DNA from: Aquatica leii | Taxonomy: Eukaryota; Arthropoda; Insecta; Coleoptera; Lampyridae | Length of the DNA stretch: 64,000 nt | Assembly: GCA_035610365.1 (NCBI GenBank) | Contig: CM069432.1 | Span: 23,746,354-23,810,353, forward strand | Direction: 5' to 3' | Shown: positions 10,876 through 20,667 of the stretch, piece after piece | How the letters are laid out: each line of letters starts with the position of its first letter | Position numbering within the stretch: the stretch's first letter is position 1 | Notes under the pieces: model-generated | Told to the model about the DNA's origin: nothing | What the model saw: only the letters and a program-made list of their open reading frames with translations | Databases searched by the model: none | Made by a program: the position numbers and the translations under genes

Positions 10876-13770
10876 GGGGAAAGGTGTACGAGATGATCCT
10901 CTTAAGGTAAAATGGACGTAATTTCAACAATATTCAATACAATTCAGATATGAAGAAGTTTCCTATTGCCTTCATTATTTATATTACTATTGCCATGCTC
11001 AAAAAATGTTTTAGGGCATCATTATAATATTATCCTTTTTTAAAAAGTTTGCCAAAGGATCATTTTGTACACCCCGACGGTCAAGATGATCCCTACGGTA
11101 TGGACAAAACGATCCCCGGAATTATCTTACCCTTGTTTTGGATTTTAGAATAATAAGGTAAATAAAAATAAAAATCGGCTTCGCCAAAAAAAAAATAACA
11201 TAGTATATGCTTTAAGCAAACAATAATTCCTAATAAAACAAAAATAAAAAAAATAAAAAATCTTGGGACAACAATCATTTTGAAAGTCAACATTAAAGAA
11301 TCTTCAACAAGATGTCATCAAAAGATTAAAAGAACTCGGTTTGTTTCTATTAAAAGTTCCAACGCGTTTTGCTTGGTGTTGTGTTAGGTACATAAATCAC
11401 AAATAAAGTTATCTGAATCATCGCTATCTATCCAGGCACAAGTTTCATGACCCCAATTTTCACAAACACAACATCTTATCCATCGTTCACCTTGATTATC
11501 TTTGAAAAACGTGTCCGTGCAAAACAGACATTCTACGTCTTCTTCTCAAGGTGATTCAGATTCGGAGGCATTTGAAGTTTTCTTCCTTTTTTTGACATTC
11601 CTTTACCTACTCCCTTTCCTTTCTGTTTCTTTTTTAGTGCAGCTTTTTTGTTAACTTGCTCCTTTTGTGGCTTTTTATTTTCTGATCCGGTTTTCTTGCT
11701 AGTTTCTTCCTCTAAGTAAGTTTTATATGGTGTGCTAGTTAATATTGCCGTATGCGCGGTTTTCCTTTTCACATGACTTCTTTCACCAACTATTTTTGGC
11801 AATGGTTTTAATTGAGCGGGTAAAAGGACAAAATATCCAAGATCGCTAACATTTAGGTGTGATGGTGCTTCACTGCGGTAGATTGCGTTGCTCGTGGATG
11901 GCAACGGTGATAAAGGATTACGAACTGAAAGTGTGTTCTTCTACTATAGGCGATGGTGTTCTATGCCGTTCACTTTCCACATCTGGCAATTCTGGTGAAC
12001 CCGGACCTTCTTCATGCAATTCATTTTCAGTTGTTGCGGTAGCAATGAAATCGGCTTCAGTAAACACATCGGGGTCAAAAAGACATATTCCGGTTTTAGC
12101 AAATCCATTGATAGCATTTGTTTAAACTGCAGTTTTTAAGTAAGTTTCGCTTAAAATCTTTGCTATCTGAAAAACGGTCACTGGCCTACCAGGATTGTTA
12201 TTCATTCATTTTTCTAGTGATTGATTGTAAAAAACGCTCAAGGGATGCATAACCCTGACATCCAAAGGTTGGAGGTTATGTGTGCAGTGCGGTGGCTCAA
12301 ACAATGGTAACGTGGTTTTCCCGTGCCATTAAAATTACTTGTAAATTTTTAGTATGAGATAGGTGACCGTCTAGAATCAGCAACGCTGGATCATTTTCGA
12401 AAAGCTTCGTGTGGCGTAAAAAATGATCAAACCAATGTGTAAAAACATCCAGTTTCATCCACCCTGATGAATTACATGCCCATAGGGACCCTGGTGGTGC
12501 ACCATCCATCAACTCAATCTTCATACGGATTCTTCGAAAAATAAACATGGGTGGAACAAAAGTTCCAGAAGCAGGCATGCAAATTACAGCTGTTGTAGTC
12601 AGCCCTCTTTCAGCTGATGTAACTCGTGCTACTTGATTACGTCCAGTTTTTGCAAATAATTTTGTGTTTTTAGTTGGTACCGTACAAATGCTCGTCTCAT
12701 CTACGTTATAAATTCGATAGGCTTTCAATGTAGAATAAAACTTTTCTACTACGGGTTTGTTAAAAGCTCGCGCTCGAGCAGTTGAAGTGGACTCTGGAGC
12801 ACGAAGGGTGATATCCGGATGTCTTTGCCTAAATCTTTTTAGCCAGCCATTTCCTCCTTTTTCTCTCTTGAATGGGTTCGAAATATTGTTTTTGACTGCA
12901 AGTTGATATGCCAAAGATTACACATCTTTTCTTGTTAACCCATACATTCTTGTCTTCATGTTTTTGATGTGGTTCACAAGCTCGATTTCTTGCTCGAATG
13001 TAAAAACTGTTTTTTTTTCACCTAAATACTTTACTGCGCCAAGAGCTATTTTATTTTTTCCTTTAGCCCGTCGTTTTAATGACATAACGGGCACTAAAAA
13101 TTCTGTGCTCGCTCGTTTATATGCCATGCCATTTTTAACAGCATCTAGGGCTGCTGCCATTGATGCCTTCGGCCACCCCCCTCAAATGGTTTTTCTTTTA
13201 TAATTACGCGGCATCACGTTTAACAAAAAGAATATGTCTATTTAGCATTTTATATTTTTAATCTACAGAAATATCTACAAAAACAAGATCAAACAGTATT
13301 AACCTACTTATTTAATTACATAAAGTAAACATTATGTCCGTTTTGCAAGCTATTTATGACTTTGAAATAAGTCATTTTAAAGTTTTAATGATTCATATAG
13401 AAGGTCATGGTACAAGATCCCTGGGATCGTCTTGTACACTAAAAAGGGAATCATCTTACCCCAAATTCAACTTTTGTTATTCATTGAGCATATGAGAATA
13501 CCACAAAAATGACAGCCATGCAATCACCACCCTAACTTAAAAGTTATTTAACCTTAAAGTCAACTTTACCTTATATCAACAGCTTACTATTTTTATTTTT
13601 GTCGTAAAAACCAGTACTACGTCACTCACGCCGCTATCACGCATTGACTAACGCACTTAATTGTATAAAACTACGTGTTACCAAAGAATACAACTAGATG
13701 GCATTAATAACAACGCTGCAATTAGATAGGATCATCTTACCTCATGGGATCAACTCGTACTACTTTCCCC
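10876..13770 (-). mobile_element. pogo-like (Tc1/mariner superfamily) DNA transposon, both ends present
   Basis: The ends are inverted repeats of about 40 bp. The left end starts GGGGAAAGGTGTACGAGATG and the right end, read inward on the minus strand, starts GGGGAAAGTAGTACGAGTTG; both continue into GATCC and AGGTAA. The right flank is TA, as expected for a TA target; the left flank is decayed to GA. Extra GATCATCTTACC/GGTAAGATGATCC-like motifs recur just inside both ends (near 11055-11150 and 13420-13470) and may be transposase-binding repeats. It splits the Gypsy between RNase H and integrase. Its single gene is on the minus strand. Confidence 0.85.
11384..13214 (-). pseudogene. pogo-like transposase (psq HTH, DDE_1, C-terminal PHD-like finger), broken
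   Basis: Start at 13214 (MPRNYKRKT), typical of this family, followed by a Psq-type DNA-binding segment and a CENPB-type half (NGWLKRFRQRHPDITLR). The DDE core has YNVDETS and LILDGHLSHT. A linker then leads to a C-terminal zinc finger (CLFCTDTFF, RWIRCCVCENWGH, FICDLC) ending at a TAA at 11384. Breaks: in-frame stops near 13184 and 12915, and frame changes between about 12297 and 11904, where the third catalytic Asp would lie. A cut-and-paste transposase acting on the surrounding inverted repeats when intact. The PHD-like tail is a feature of some insect pogo/jerky relatives. Non-functional here. Confidence 0.85.
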
Positions 13771-14500
13771 TAATTAGGATTTAGGTTACAAAAAGAGAAA
13801 ACTTTACATTAAAGGATTATATTGCTACGTTTCTCTACTTCCAAAAGAGAAAAGATGTGATAGTGCACAATCATGACATGAGTAGACACTTTGGTGTAGA
13901 AAAAACTGTGCGAACGATGCTGACGTGTTATTAGTTTTTAAGCATGCAAAAGGATGGAAAGAACTACATACAGTTACGTTTTAAATGTATCCAATAGTTT
14001 CTTCTGGTAAACAACTTAGAGAAGTATTACCGATACCACCACTGGAATAACGTATAGAAGACACATAGATTTCTTAAGACTATAAATACTAAAAAAGATT
14101 GATTATTTGTGCAATAACAAAGTTTGTGAAATAGTACGCTGTCAAAGTCAAACTTTTTATCTACTTATAAGTAATCGAGATAGTGGATTAACATCCCAAA
14201 AATTAAAAAAAATTTGTAAGAATTATGTTACAAGAATGCGTTGAACTCGAGTCGTTGGCTACAAGCCATCGGGCAAGTATTAACAAAGACAAGGATTCGA
14301 CGTTTTAACTAGTAACACTTATCATTTTAACAACATGATCTGGCGCCCGATAAAAATCTTCAAAAAAAAACTACGACGATAACAACATTAGTGTTTTAGG
14401 AAATAGTGATTATAAGCAAAGTGATGACGTAATAAAATATAGATTTAAGAACGTCACCTGTGAATGAGAAATGGAAGTGAATGACGAGGAGAAAAATACA
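13771..14500 (+). pseudogene. Second decayed Gypsy element, 3' part: integrase
   Basis: Broken forward frames read KDYIATFLYFQKRKDVIVHN, then HDMSRHFGVEKTVRTML (the HHCC zinc-binding end), a core piece resembling FLKTINTKKDYLFV, and CVELESLATSHRAS. This continues the polyprotein that stops at 10875, so the pogo-like element inserted into an existing Gypsy. No LTR could be delimited downstream. Confidence 0.65.
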
Positions 14501-15281
14501 GATAAATAGCAAAGAGTTCATCGTTAATACAATTTAGCTGTTTCACTGCGTTTTCTATGATTTTTGCATCTCAAAGCTATTTTTCTGCAAAAAGTAGTTG
14601 TATAAAAACTATAGGAATATATTCACTAACAATTTTGTATTAGTTTTTTTTTCATTTTATCTTCATCTGACGTTTGTGCAATAAAAATAATTTTAATAAA
14701 ATCTAAATTTGTACTTATCTTTGTATAGTGTTGTAATATGATACAAATAATATTATATTTTGTTTTTTTAAGTTAATATAATCACGATAAAGAGTATATT
14801 TACGTATGTATATTATATAGATAAATTCAACAATTTTAGAATTTATTTGTATTTAAAAAATTCTTCTAAGCTTATATTTGAAATATAAAGTTACTTTATT
14901 GTACTTAATTTTATTAGTCCAATAGATGATTTACTTCTTATTTAAGCAATCATCAATATTTAGAAAAATTACTCTATAAAGCAATTAAAGTACGGGTAAA
15001 ACTGACGTTTCAAAAGTTTAAATAATTTATTTTTTATTCCATTGCAGTATTACCAAGTATAACTGCGTTATTTTATAATCAAGTTTTTTTTTACAAACTA
15101 AATGTTATCAATTATTTACTTTAAATTGTATGTGGGACAAAATTTGTCGTTAACCTCTTACGCTTGACTTACTGGTATGGTTTTGGTCAAGATTGTCTTC
15201 GTTGTAAAGGTCTACAAATAAAAAATTGTCTATTGCCATCACTCATTGTTAAGTAATCAAATATAGTAGTAGGGAAAAAGT
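14501..15281. other. AT-rich non-coding stretch
   Basis: No gene or element boundary is visible. Dominated by A/T tracts; possibly decayed LTR or flanking DNA of the Gypsy upstream. Confidence 0.5.
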
Positions 15282-15367
15282 AGTGGTTAAGAGAATTTTT
15301 TGGAAAATGCTTTTAGATTTCAATTTTGACTGCACTCGCTATGGTCAACGACAAAATTTAACAATTC
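15282..15367 (+). repeat. Direct repeat, copy 1 (about 86 bp)
   Basis: Begins AGTGGTTAAGAGAATTTTTT and includes TTGACTGCACTCGCTATGG and CAACGACAAAATTTAACAAT. A near-identical copy starts at 15776, an offset of 494 bp. This could mark the two ends of a small element or a tandem pseudo-LTR arrangement. Confidence 0.85.
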
Positions 15368-15520
15368 CGAAATAAGGTGCAAATTTCAAAACGCGAGTCG
15401 ACAGTTCTTAATTCTGCACAACTTTCATCTTTAACTGTTTTTGTGGACTGCACAACAACGATTCTAGAACCTGGTGAATTAATATTTTAAAATATTTGTT
15501 AAGAAAACGTATAAGTTTCT

Positions 15521-15540
15521 TATTATTATTATTATTATTA
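15521..15540. repeat. (TAT)n microsatellite
   Basis: About seven TAT/ATT units in a row between the two 86-bp direct repeats. Confidence 0.9.
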
Positions 15541-15775
15541 AAGTAAAAGGCGTATTTACTCTAAGCAAATTGAATAAAACATTAAAAAAATGTTAGTGGT
15601 TACGTCACTGATTTTTATTTCAAATTTCTATTGAGCGCAGTCGTGCAGGTTTTAAATTTGATAATTTTTAAGTTAAGGCATTAGCTGTACAAATACAGAA
15701 TAATAAAGTTACATTATTCAAGATTCTAAAAATTAATGTGGCATAACATTGAAAATTCCAAGTCGAAAAAAGTAA

Positions 15776-15861
15776 AGTGGTTAAGAGAATTTTTTGGAAA
15801 ATGTTTTTAAGTTTCAATTTTGACTGCACTCGCTATGGGCAACGACAAAATTTAACAATTC
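15776..15861 (+). repeat. Direct repeat, copy 2 (about 86 bp)
   Basis: Differs from copy 1 (15282-15367) at only a few positions and is followed 50 bp later by the hammerhead-like motif at 15912. Penelope-like elements often carry partial tandem copies (pseudo-LTRs) with hammerhead ribozymes; that link is an inference here. Confidence 0.85.
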
Positions 15862-15911
15862 TAAATCTGCTCATATTTGGTCTTTTTCGAGCCGGATAAG
15901 AAATGTCAAAT

Positions 15912-15959
15912 GACATTTACCACTCTGAAGATGCAAGCTGCAATGTCTTGCGAAACGTC
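15912..15959 (+). ncRNA. Hammerhead-ribozyme-like motif
   Basis: The core reads CTGAAGA (15925-15931, fits CUGANGA), stem II GCAAG/CTTGC (15933-15937 with 15947-15951) and GAAA (15952-15955). The 3' arm ACGTC (15955-15959) pairs with the 5' arm GACAT (15912-15916) except for one A.C mismatch, explainable by CpG decay of GACGT. A U-U site follows the 5' arm. Stem I is very short, as reported for minimal hammerheads of Penelope-like elements. Cleavage activity cannot be judged from sequence; the mismatch may have weakened it. Confidence 0.5.
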
Positions 15960-15961
15960 AG

Positions 15962-17109
15962 TTTGTTTGGGTTCACGAACGACAATACGGCAAAGGCCAA
16001 GTTCTACTTCTTGTTTTGGCTCTCAAGAAGAGACTCTAGGACCAAGCCTAAGTCTGGGTGTTTAACAACGACGCGGTCTAAGCCGAAAGTAGCTTATGTA
16101 GCTATAAATATCGATTTTCTATTTTGCATGTGTGCATTCGAAGTACGTATTTTCCAATTTATCGTGTATTTGCCATACGCACTAGATAATTCGTGTACTT
16201 ACATTTACACTTGTACGTTTATCGCTTATCCTTTACGCACTTTTTCTGTACATTTCAACATTTCGATTACATTGTTTTGCTTTTCTTAATTTTAATTGCC
16301 TCTAATTAATTTATATTTATTTTTAATTACATTTTGATTACATTATTGATTAAGATGGCGAAATCTAGCAAGCAGTGTCAAATTAATCAATTTTATTATT
16401 CGCTCACTTGCAATCTTGCGTTAATTCCTTAGAAGAAGCTAAATAATTTATCAAAAAAGCTTCATCTGAGGCAATTAAAAAAATTCACAACAAAATGTTC
16501 GAAATTTTAAGAAATGAACTTTGTTGCGGGAAAGAAAACTTATACCGAATTACAAGGTAGTCCCGAATGAAAAAAATTTCCAGTGATAAAGGCATTTAGA
16601 CGTTGGAGCAACCGTTGCAATGATTAACGTCCTACACGGAGAGAAATATTATACTGAATTTAATCATTACGAATTCATATTTAAAGCATTTGCTTTTTTC
16701 TAAAATTGATCCACGTTCAAATAACATTCAACGTAAATGTACTAAAATTTAAACTAAATCTCTTATTGCAATGCAATTACAGCGGCAATCTAATAAAATA
16801 GAAGTTTAATTCAAGCGTACATCGGCTTGACTCAAAACCAACAGCCTTTTGCATGATACATATCAATTCCGCATAACCTTTTTTTCCGTGTATTGAAAGA
16901 AAATCCTTCCATACCAAATTTGTCCAGTGCTGATTTAAGTAATCAAGGTATAACAATCAATATTACCAAAACTGCAATTACCTACATTCTCAGGTGACAT
17001 CAGTTCCGTACAATCTCTAAATTTTATTAAATTTTCGAAAGCACTCAGTCGCTAATTCAATAATTGAAGCCAAAAATATTGCAACAAGGTTACAGAAATC
17101 CTTGCTCTA
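15962..17109. other. Non-coding stretch
   Basis: No gene could be supported. Open frames across 15877-16289 have no family motifs and overlap the hammerhead-like sequence. The rest is AT-rich with no ends or repeats that I can define. Confidence 0.5.
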
Positions 17110-17137
17110 GTGGATTTTTTTTTAATTGCGAGTGGAA

Positions 17138-17725
17138 CTACACCATGCGGGGTCTCTCGCATCCAAGCTTCCATCGTCTTCTATCTTGCCAATCTTCCTC
17201 CTGCATGTACCTATCTTGCATTGCTTGATATACTCCATCGTTCCAAGAGAGTAGAGGTCTTCCTCTCTTTCTGCGACGTGGTGGTTGCCAATTCCATATT
17301 TTTAATGGCCATCTCTCTTCCGGCATTCTCCTTAGGTGTCCGTACCAATTTAAACGTTTACCTTCGATAGTGTCAAGAATATTTAATGTTATCCCCATCC
17401 TTTCTCTGATATTCTGGTTATTAACTTTATCCAGTCTTGTTATCGCGCAACTCCGTCTCCAGTAATCCATTTCCATTGCCTTCAACTTGCCTTCGTTTCT
17501 TTTTGATATCTCCCACACCTCTGATCCATATAGAGTGATACTCTCTACGACCGATTTATATATTCTTCTTTTGACATTCTTATTGATGTTTCTGTTCCAA
17601 ATGATTGAGTGTAACTGTCTTGTCGCAGCTTTGCCCTTTACAATTCGATTTTTGATTTCTTCGTCACTCCCACCTTTGTTAGATACAGTTATTCCCAAAT
17701 ATTTATAAGTCTGACAGCATTTCAC
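17138..17725 (-). pseudogene. RTE-like LINE ORF, RT C-terminal domain
   Basis: 195 codons with YLGITVSNKGG, IVKGKAATRQLHSIIWN, YGSEVWEISKRNE, MEMDYWRRSC and WYGHLRRMPEERW, then a basic tail RRRKRGRP. These are standard for the region after the RT palm in RTE-like and related LINEs. It is the 3' part of the same ORF whose RT ends at 21865; the LINE at 17728-21855 separates them. Uninterrupted, which suggests the element is not very old. Confidence 0.85.

Positions 17726-17727
<2 letters not shown>
17719..17727. repeat. Target-site duplication of the inserted LINE, left copy
   Basis: ATTTCACTA here and again at 21856-21864, exactly at the two junctions between the RTE-like ORF and the inserted LINE. 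One copy belongs to the coding sequence of the interrupted RTE. Confidence 0.85.

Positions 17728-17761
<34 letters not shown>
17727..17761. repeat. (AAGT)n 3' tail of the inserted LINE
   Basis: About nine perfect units at the 3' end (minus-strand sense) of the inserted LINE, next to its target duplication. Some LINE clades end in short tandem repeats of this kind instead of poly(A). Confidence 0.9.
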
Positions 17762-17762
<1 letters not shown>

Positions 17763-17830
17763 GTTTATTTAGTAAAGATATACTAATTTAACATAAATCA
17801 TAACATATTTGTATTAATACTAATTTTTGC

Positions 17831-20572
17831 TTAAAATTTATTCTTAACATAATCACTCAGACCTTTTTTAAATTTATAAATATTTTGCTCGTGCTTAATT
17901 TCATCTGGTAAGTCATTATATAATTTCAGACCTTTGTACATAAGAGAATTTTGTGACTTTGATTTTGAAAATTTTGGCAATCTGAAATCACATCGACTTC
18001 TCGTGTTATATGAATGTATTTCATAGTTACGTATCACTAATTTTGACATGTAGTTTGGAAGCAAATCATTAATTATTTTGTATACCAACATTAATGAATT
18101 GAAATATATCCGCTGTTTCACACTTAACCATTGTAAACAATCTAACATTACTGTGATTTTGGTATATTTTGAACAATGTAATATAATCCGCATAGCTCTA
18201 TTTTGTTGTTTCTGTAACCGTTTTAAGTCGACTTCGTAACACATTAAAAATATACTACTGCAAAAATCAAAATATGGTGCAATAATTGTTTTATAAACAG
18301 TAATTCTTGCATTAATCGTCAATTTATTAGATATACTTCCTAATAGGCTAATCTTATTTGCTACTTTTTTTATTACATAATTTACGTGGCTTCTAAAATT
18401 TAGATTCTGATCAATCACAATTCCTAAATATTTAATTTGTTCAACCTGTTCTAATTCTATATTTTCAATTTTTATTTTTGTTGTGTCAACATTAATATTT
18501 GATATTACCATTGTCTTACTTTTCAGCACATTTAATTTTAATTTGTTTGTTTGTAACCAATTTGCAATAATTTCTAATTCTGAGTTTAGCTTTATAATAG
18601 CTGAATGTACATTTTTATCAGTAATTGATACCAGGGTATCGTCCGCAAACAAATTAATATCATTAATATAAATTAAGAAAAGCAATGGGCCTAAGACTGA
18701 TCCTTGAGGTACACCTAAATCATTTTGAATTGGAATAGATTCGTAATTTTGGTACGTAGTGGTCTGAGTACGAGATTCCAAGTAAGTTTCGAACCATTGA
18801 AGTTCGGTGCTTCTTATTCCATATTGGTAAAGTTTATTTATAAGTCTTCCTCTGTCGATAGTTTCAAAGGCTCTTTTATAGTCTAAAAACACTGCTACTA
18901 CACTATTACCCTCGTCAATTTCGAATTTCCATTTTGTTAGCACGAGATTTAATGCCGTTTCACACGAGTGTTTACTTCGAAAACCCGATTGATTTTCACT
19001 AATTATATTATTTTGTTCTAGAAAGCACTGTAATTGTTCCTTAACAACTGATTCTAGTATTTGTTCGTACACTGGTAAAATATTGATAGGTCGAAATTCT
19101 TCGCATCTTTTTGTATTTTTAATTTTAGGCGTTGGTATGACTTTGGATTGCTTCCAACAATTAGGAAATTTTCCACTTATTAAAGATTTGTTTATTAGGT
19201 CTACCATTGCATTACCAATTTCTGGCAATGCATCTGTAATAACTTGTTTTGTAATGTGATCCGTTCCTCCTTTTCTCTTAATATTACTTATGATTTTCTT
19301 CAGATCCGATAAATTAACTTGCTTAAATTTGAAATTAATGATTGGTTTTAATATTGGGGCCTCTTTGAAGTTTGCTGGGGGCTGGATTATACTATTATTT
19401 ATTTGCATAATGCTGCTTACAAAATATTCGTTAAATTTATTTGATATTTCTTCTAAGTTACCAATTTCTACTTCGTCAAATATTATATTTTTTGGTTCAT
19501 TTTCTTTTCCATTGATTAAATGTTTGATAATTCTCCACATATTTTGAGGTTGTCCGCTATTTTGTTGTATTTTATTTACGTAATATTTATTTTTGCTTAT
19601 CTTAATTTTGTTACTAAAATTATTTCTTGTGTTTTTGTAAAGCATCCAGTCATTTTCATTTCCCGTTAATTTAGCAATTTTATAAAGCCTGTCCCTTTCG
19701 TTTTGGAGATTACGTAAGTCCATTGTAAACCAAGTGTTATTCGTTCGTGTTTTTATAGTTTTCTTTATAATTAGGTCATTTACTGCATAACAAAGCGTTT
19801 GAACTATGTCATTTGCTATTTGATCCATCTGTCGATTTTGCATATTCCAATTGTGATGGCTCAGTACATTAAGTAGGTTTTGTTTTGAATATTTTTTATA
19901 GCAATTTATTGTTTTTATTTTGTAATCCATCTTATTATGCAATGTACCTAAATTTATTTCTATTATATCATGGTCAGTTATTTTTGGTTCATTTAATACA
20001 ACAGATCTTAATTCATTTACATTTGTAATTACTAGGTCAACTATTGTACGGCTATTTTCTGTTGTACGCGTAAATTCGTCTACAATTTGTTTCATCCCTA
20101 AGCTTCTAATAACTTGTATTAATTTCGACCCATAAAAACTTTGTTTGGATACATCTATGTTAAAATCCCCTATAATTATATGTCGACTGTTATCCGGAAT
20201 TGTATCTTCACACCACTTTTCAAAATGTTCTATAAAAGTAGCATTACTTGCACTTGGCGAGTGATACACTACTGTATAGTATCCTGTTTGAAATCTTCCT
20301 ATTATTTTGATACATATTAACCAATAGTTATTTTCTAATGCAAAATTAGAGATTACAGTATATCGGATTTTTTTGCTTATAACTATTACAACCCCTCCAG
20401 TTCTTCTCGTTTGTGAATTACACCGAATTAATACATATTCTGAAAAACTAATTTCACATTCTTGTATGTCTTCAGTTAGACGAGTTTTACTTAATAATAA
20501 CAAACTTGGTTTCCTATCTTGAATTAAGATTTCTAGTTCTTGGAAATGTTTTAGCATGCTTTGTGCATTCAA
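17831..20572 (-). CDS. LINE ORF2: APE-type endonuclease plus reverse transcriptase
   Basis: 913 codons. The endonuclease runs over about residues 1-230, with a GDFNIDVS box near 139, a VDLVITN box near 176 and a TDHD box near 198. The usual SETR motif instead reads SKTRL, so the catalytic Glu is a Lys. RT spans about 400-700: RPINILPVYEQILE, NQSGFRSKHSCETALNLV, DYKRAFETIDRGRL, GVPQGSVLGPLLF, then YINDIN running directly into LFADDT. Related RTs have roughly ten more residues between those two motifs, so a small in-frame deletion is likely. It nicks DNA and reverse-transcribes the LINE RNA when intact. The first codon is TTG; the frame is open about 13 codons upstream without an ATG. Confidence 0.9.
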   Translation of the reverse strand: MNAQSMLKHFQELEILIQDRKPSLLLLSKTRLTEDIQECEISFSEYVLIRCNSQTRRTGGVVIVISKKIRYTVISNFALENNYWLICIKIIGRFQTGYYTVVYHSPSASNATFIEHFEKWCEDTIPDNSRHIIIGDFNIDVSKQSFYGSKLIQVIRSLGMKQIVDEFTRTTENSRTIVDLVITNVNELRSVVLNEPKITDHDIIEINLGTLHNKMDYKIKTINCYKKYSKQNLLNVLSHHNWNMQNRQMDQIANDIVQTLCYAVNDLIIKKTIKTRTNNTWFTMDLRNLQNERDRLYKIAKLTGNENDWMLYKNTRNNFSNKIKISKNKYYVNKIQQNSGQPQNMWRIIKHLINGKENEPKNIIFDEVEIGNLEEISNKFNEYFVSSIMQINNSIIQPPANFKEAPILKPIINFKFKQVNLSDLKKIISNIKRKGGTDHITKQVITDALPEIGNAMVDLINKSLISGKFPNCWKQSKVIPTPKIKNTKRCEEFRPINILPVYEQILESVVKEQLQCFLEQNNIISENQSGFRSKHSCETALNLVLTKWKFEIDEGNSVVAVFLDYKRAFETIDRGRLINKLYQYGIRSTELQWFETYLESRTQTTTYQNYESIPIQNDLGVPQGSVLGPLLFLIYINDINLFADDTLVSITDKNVHSAIIKLNSELEIIANWLQTNKLKLNVLKSKTMVISNINVDTTKIKIENIELEQVEQIKYLGIVIDQNLNFRSHVNYVIKKVANKISLLGSISNKLTINARITVYKTIIAPYFDFCSSIFLMCYEVDLKRLQKQQNRAMRIILHCSKYTKITVMLDCLQWLSVKQRIYFNSLMLVYKIINDLLPNYMSKLVIRNYEIHSYNTRSRCDFRLPKFSKSKSQNSLMYKGLKLYNDLPDEIKHEQNIYKFKKGLSDYVKNKF

Positions 20573-20667
20573 ATATAATATGTTCGCACCTTGTTTACTT
20601 ATTCTAAAAAATCAATCTTCTTTCTTTCCATTTCCATTTTTCGTTTAAATACTGCACATTCTTGACT

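Noticed and set aside
15903..16289. 128-codon plus-strand ORF
   Set aside because: It overlaps the hammerhead-like motif and has no recognisable domain.
19290..19547. Plus-strand ORF within LINE ORF2
   Set aside because: Antisense of a well-supported RT gene.
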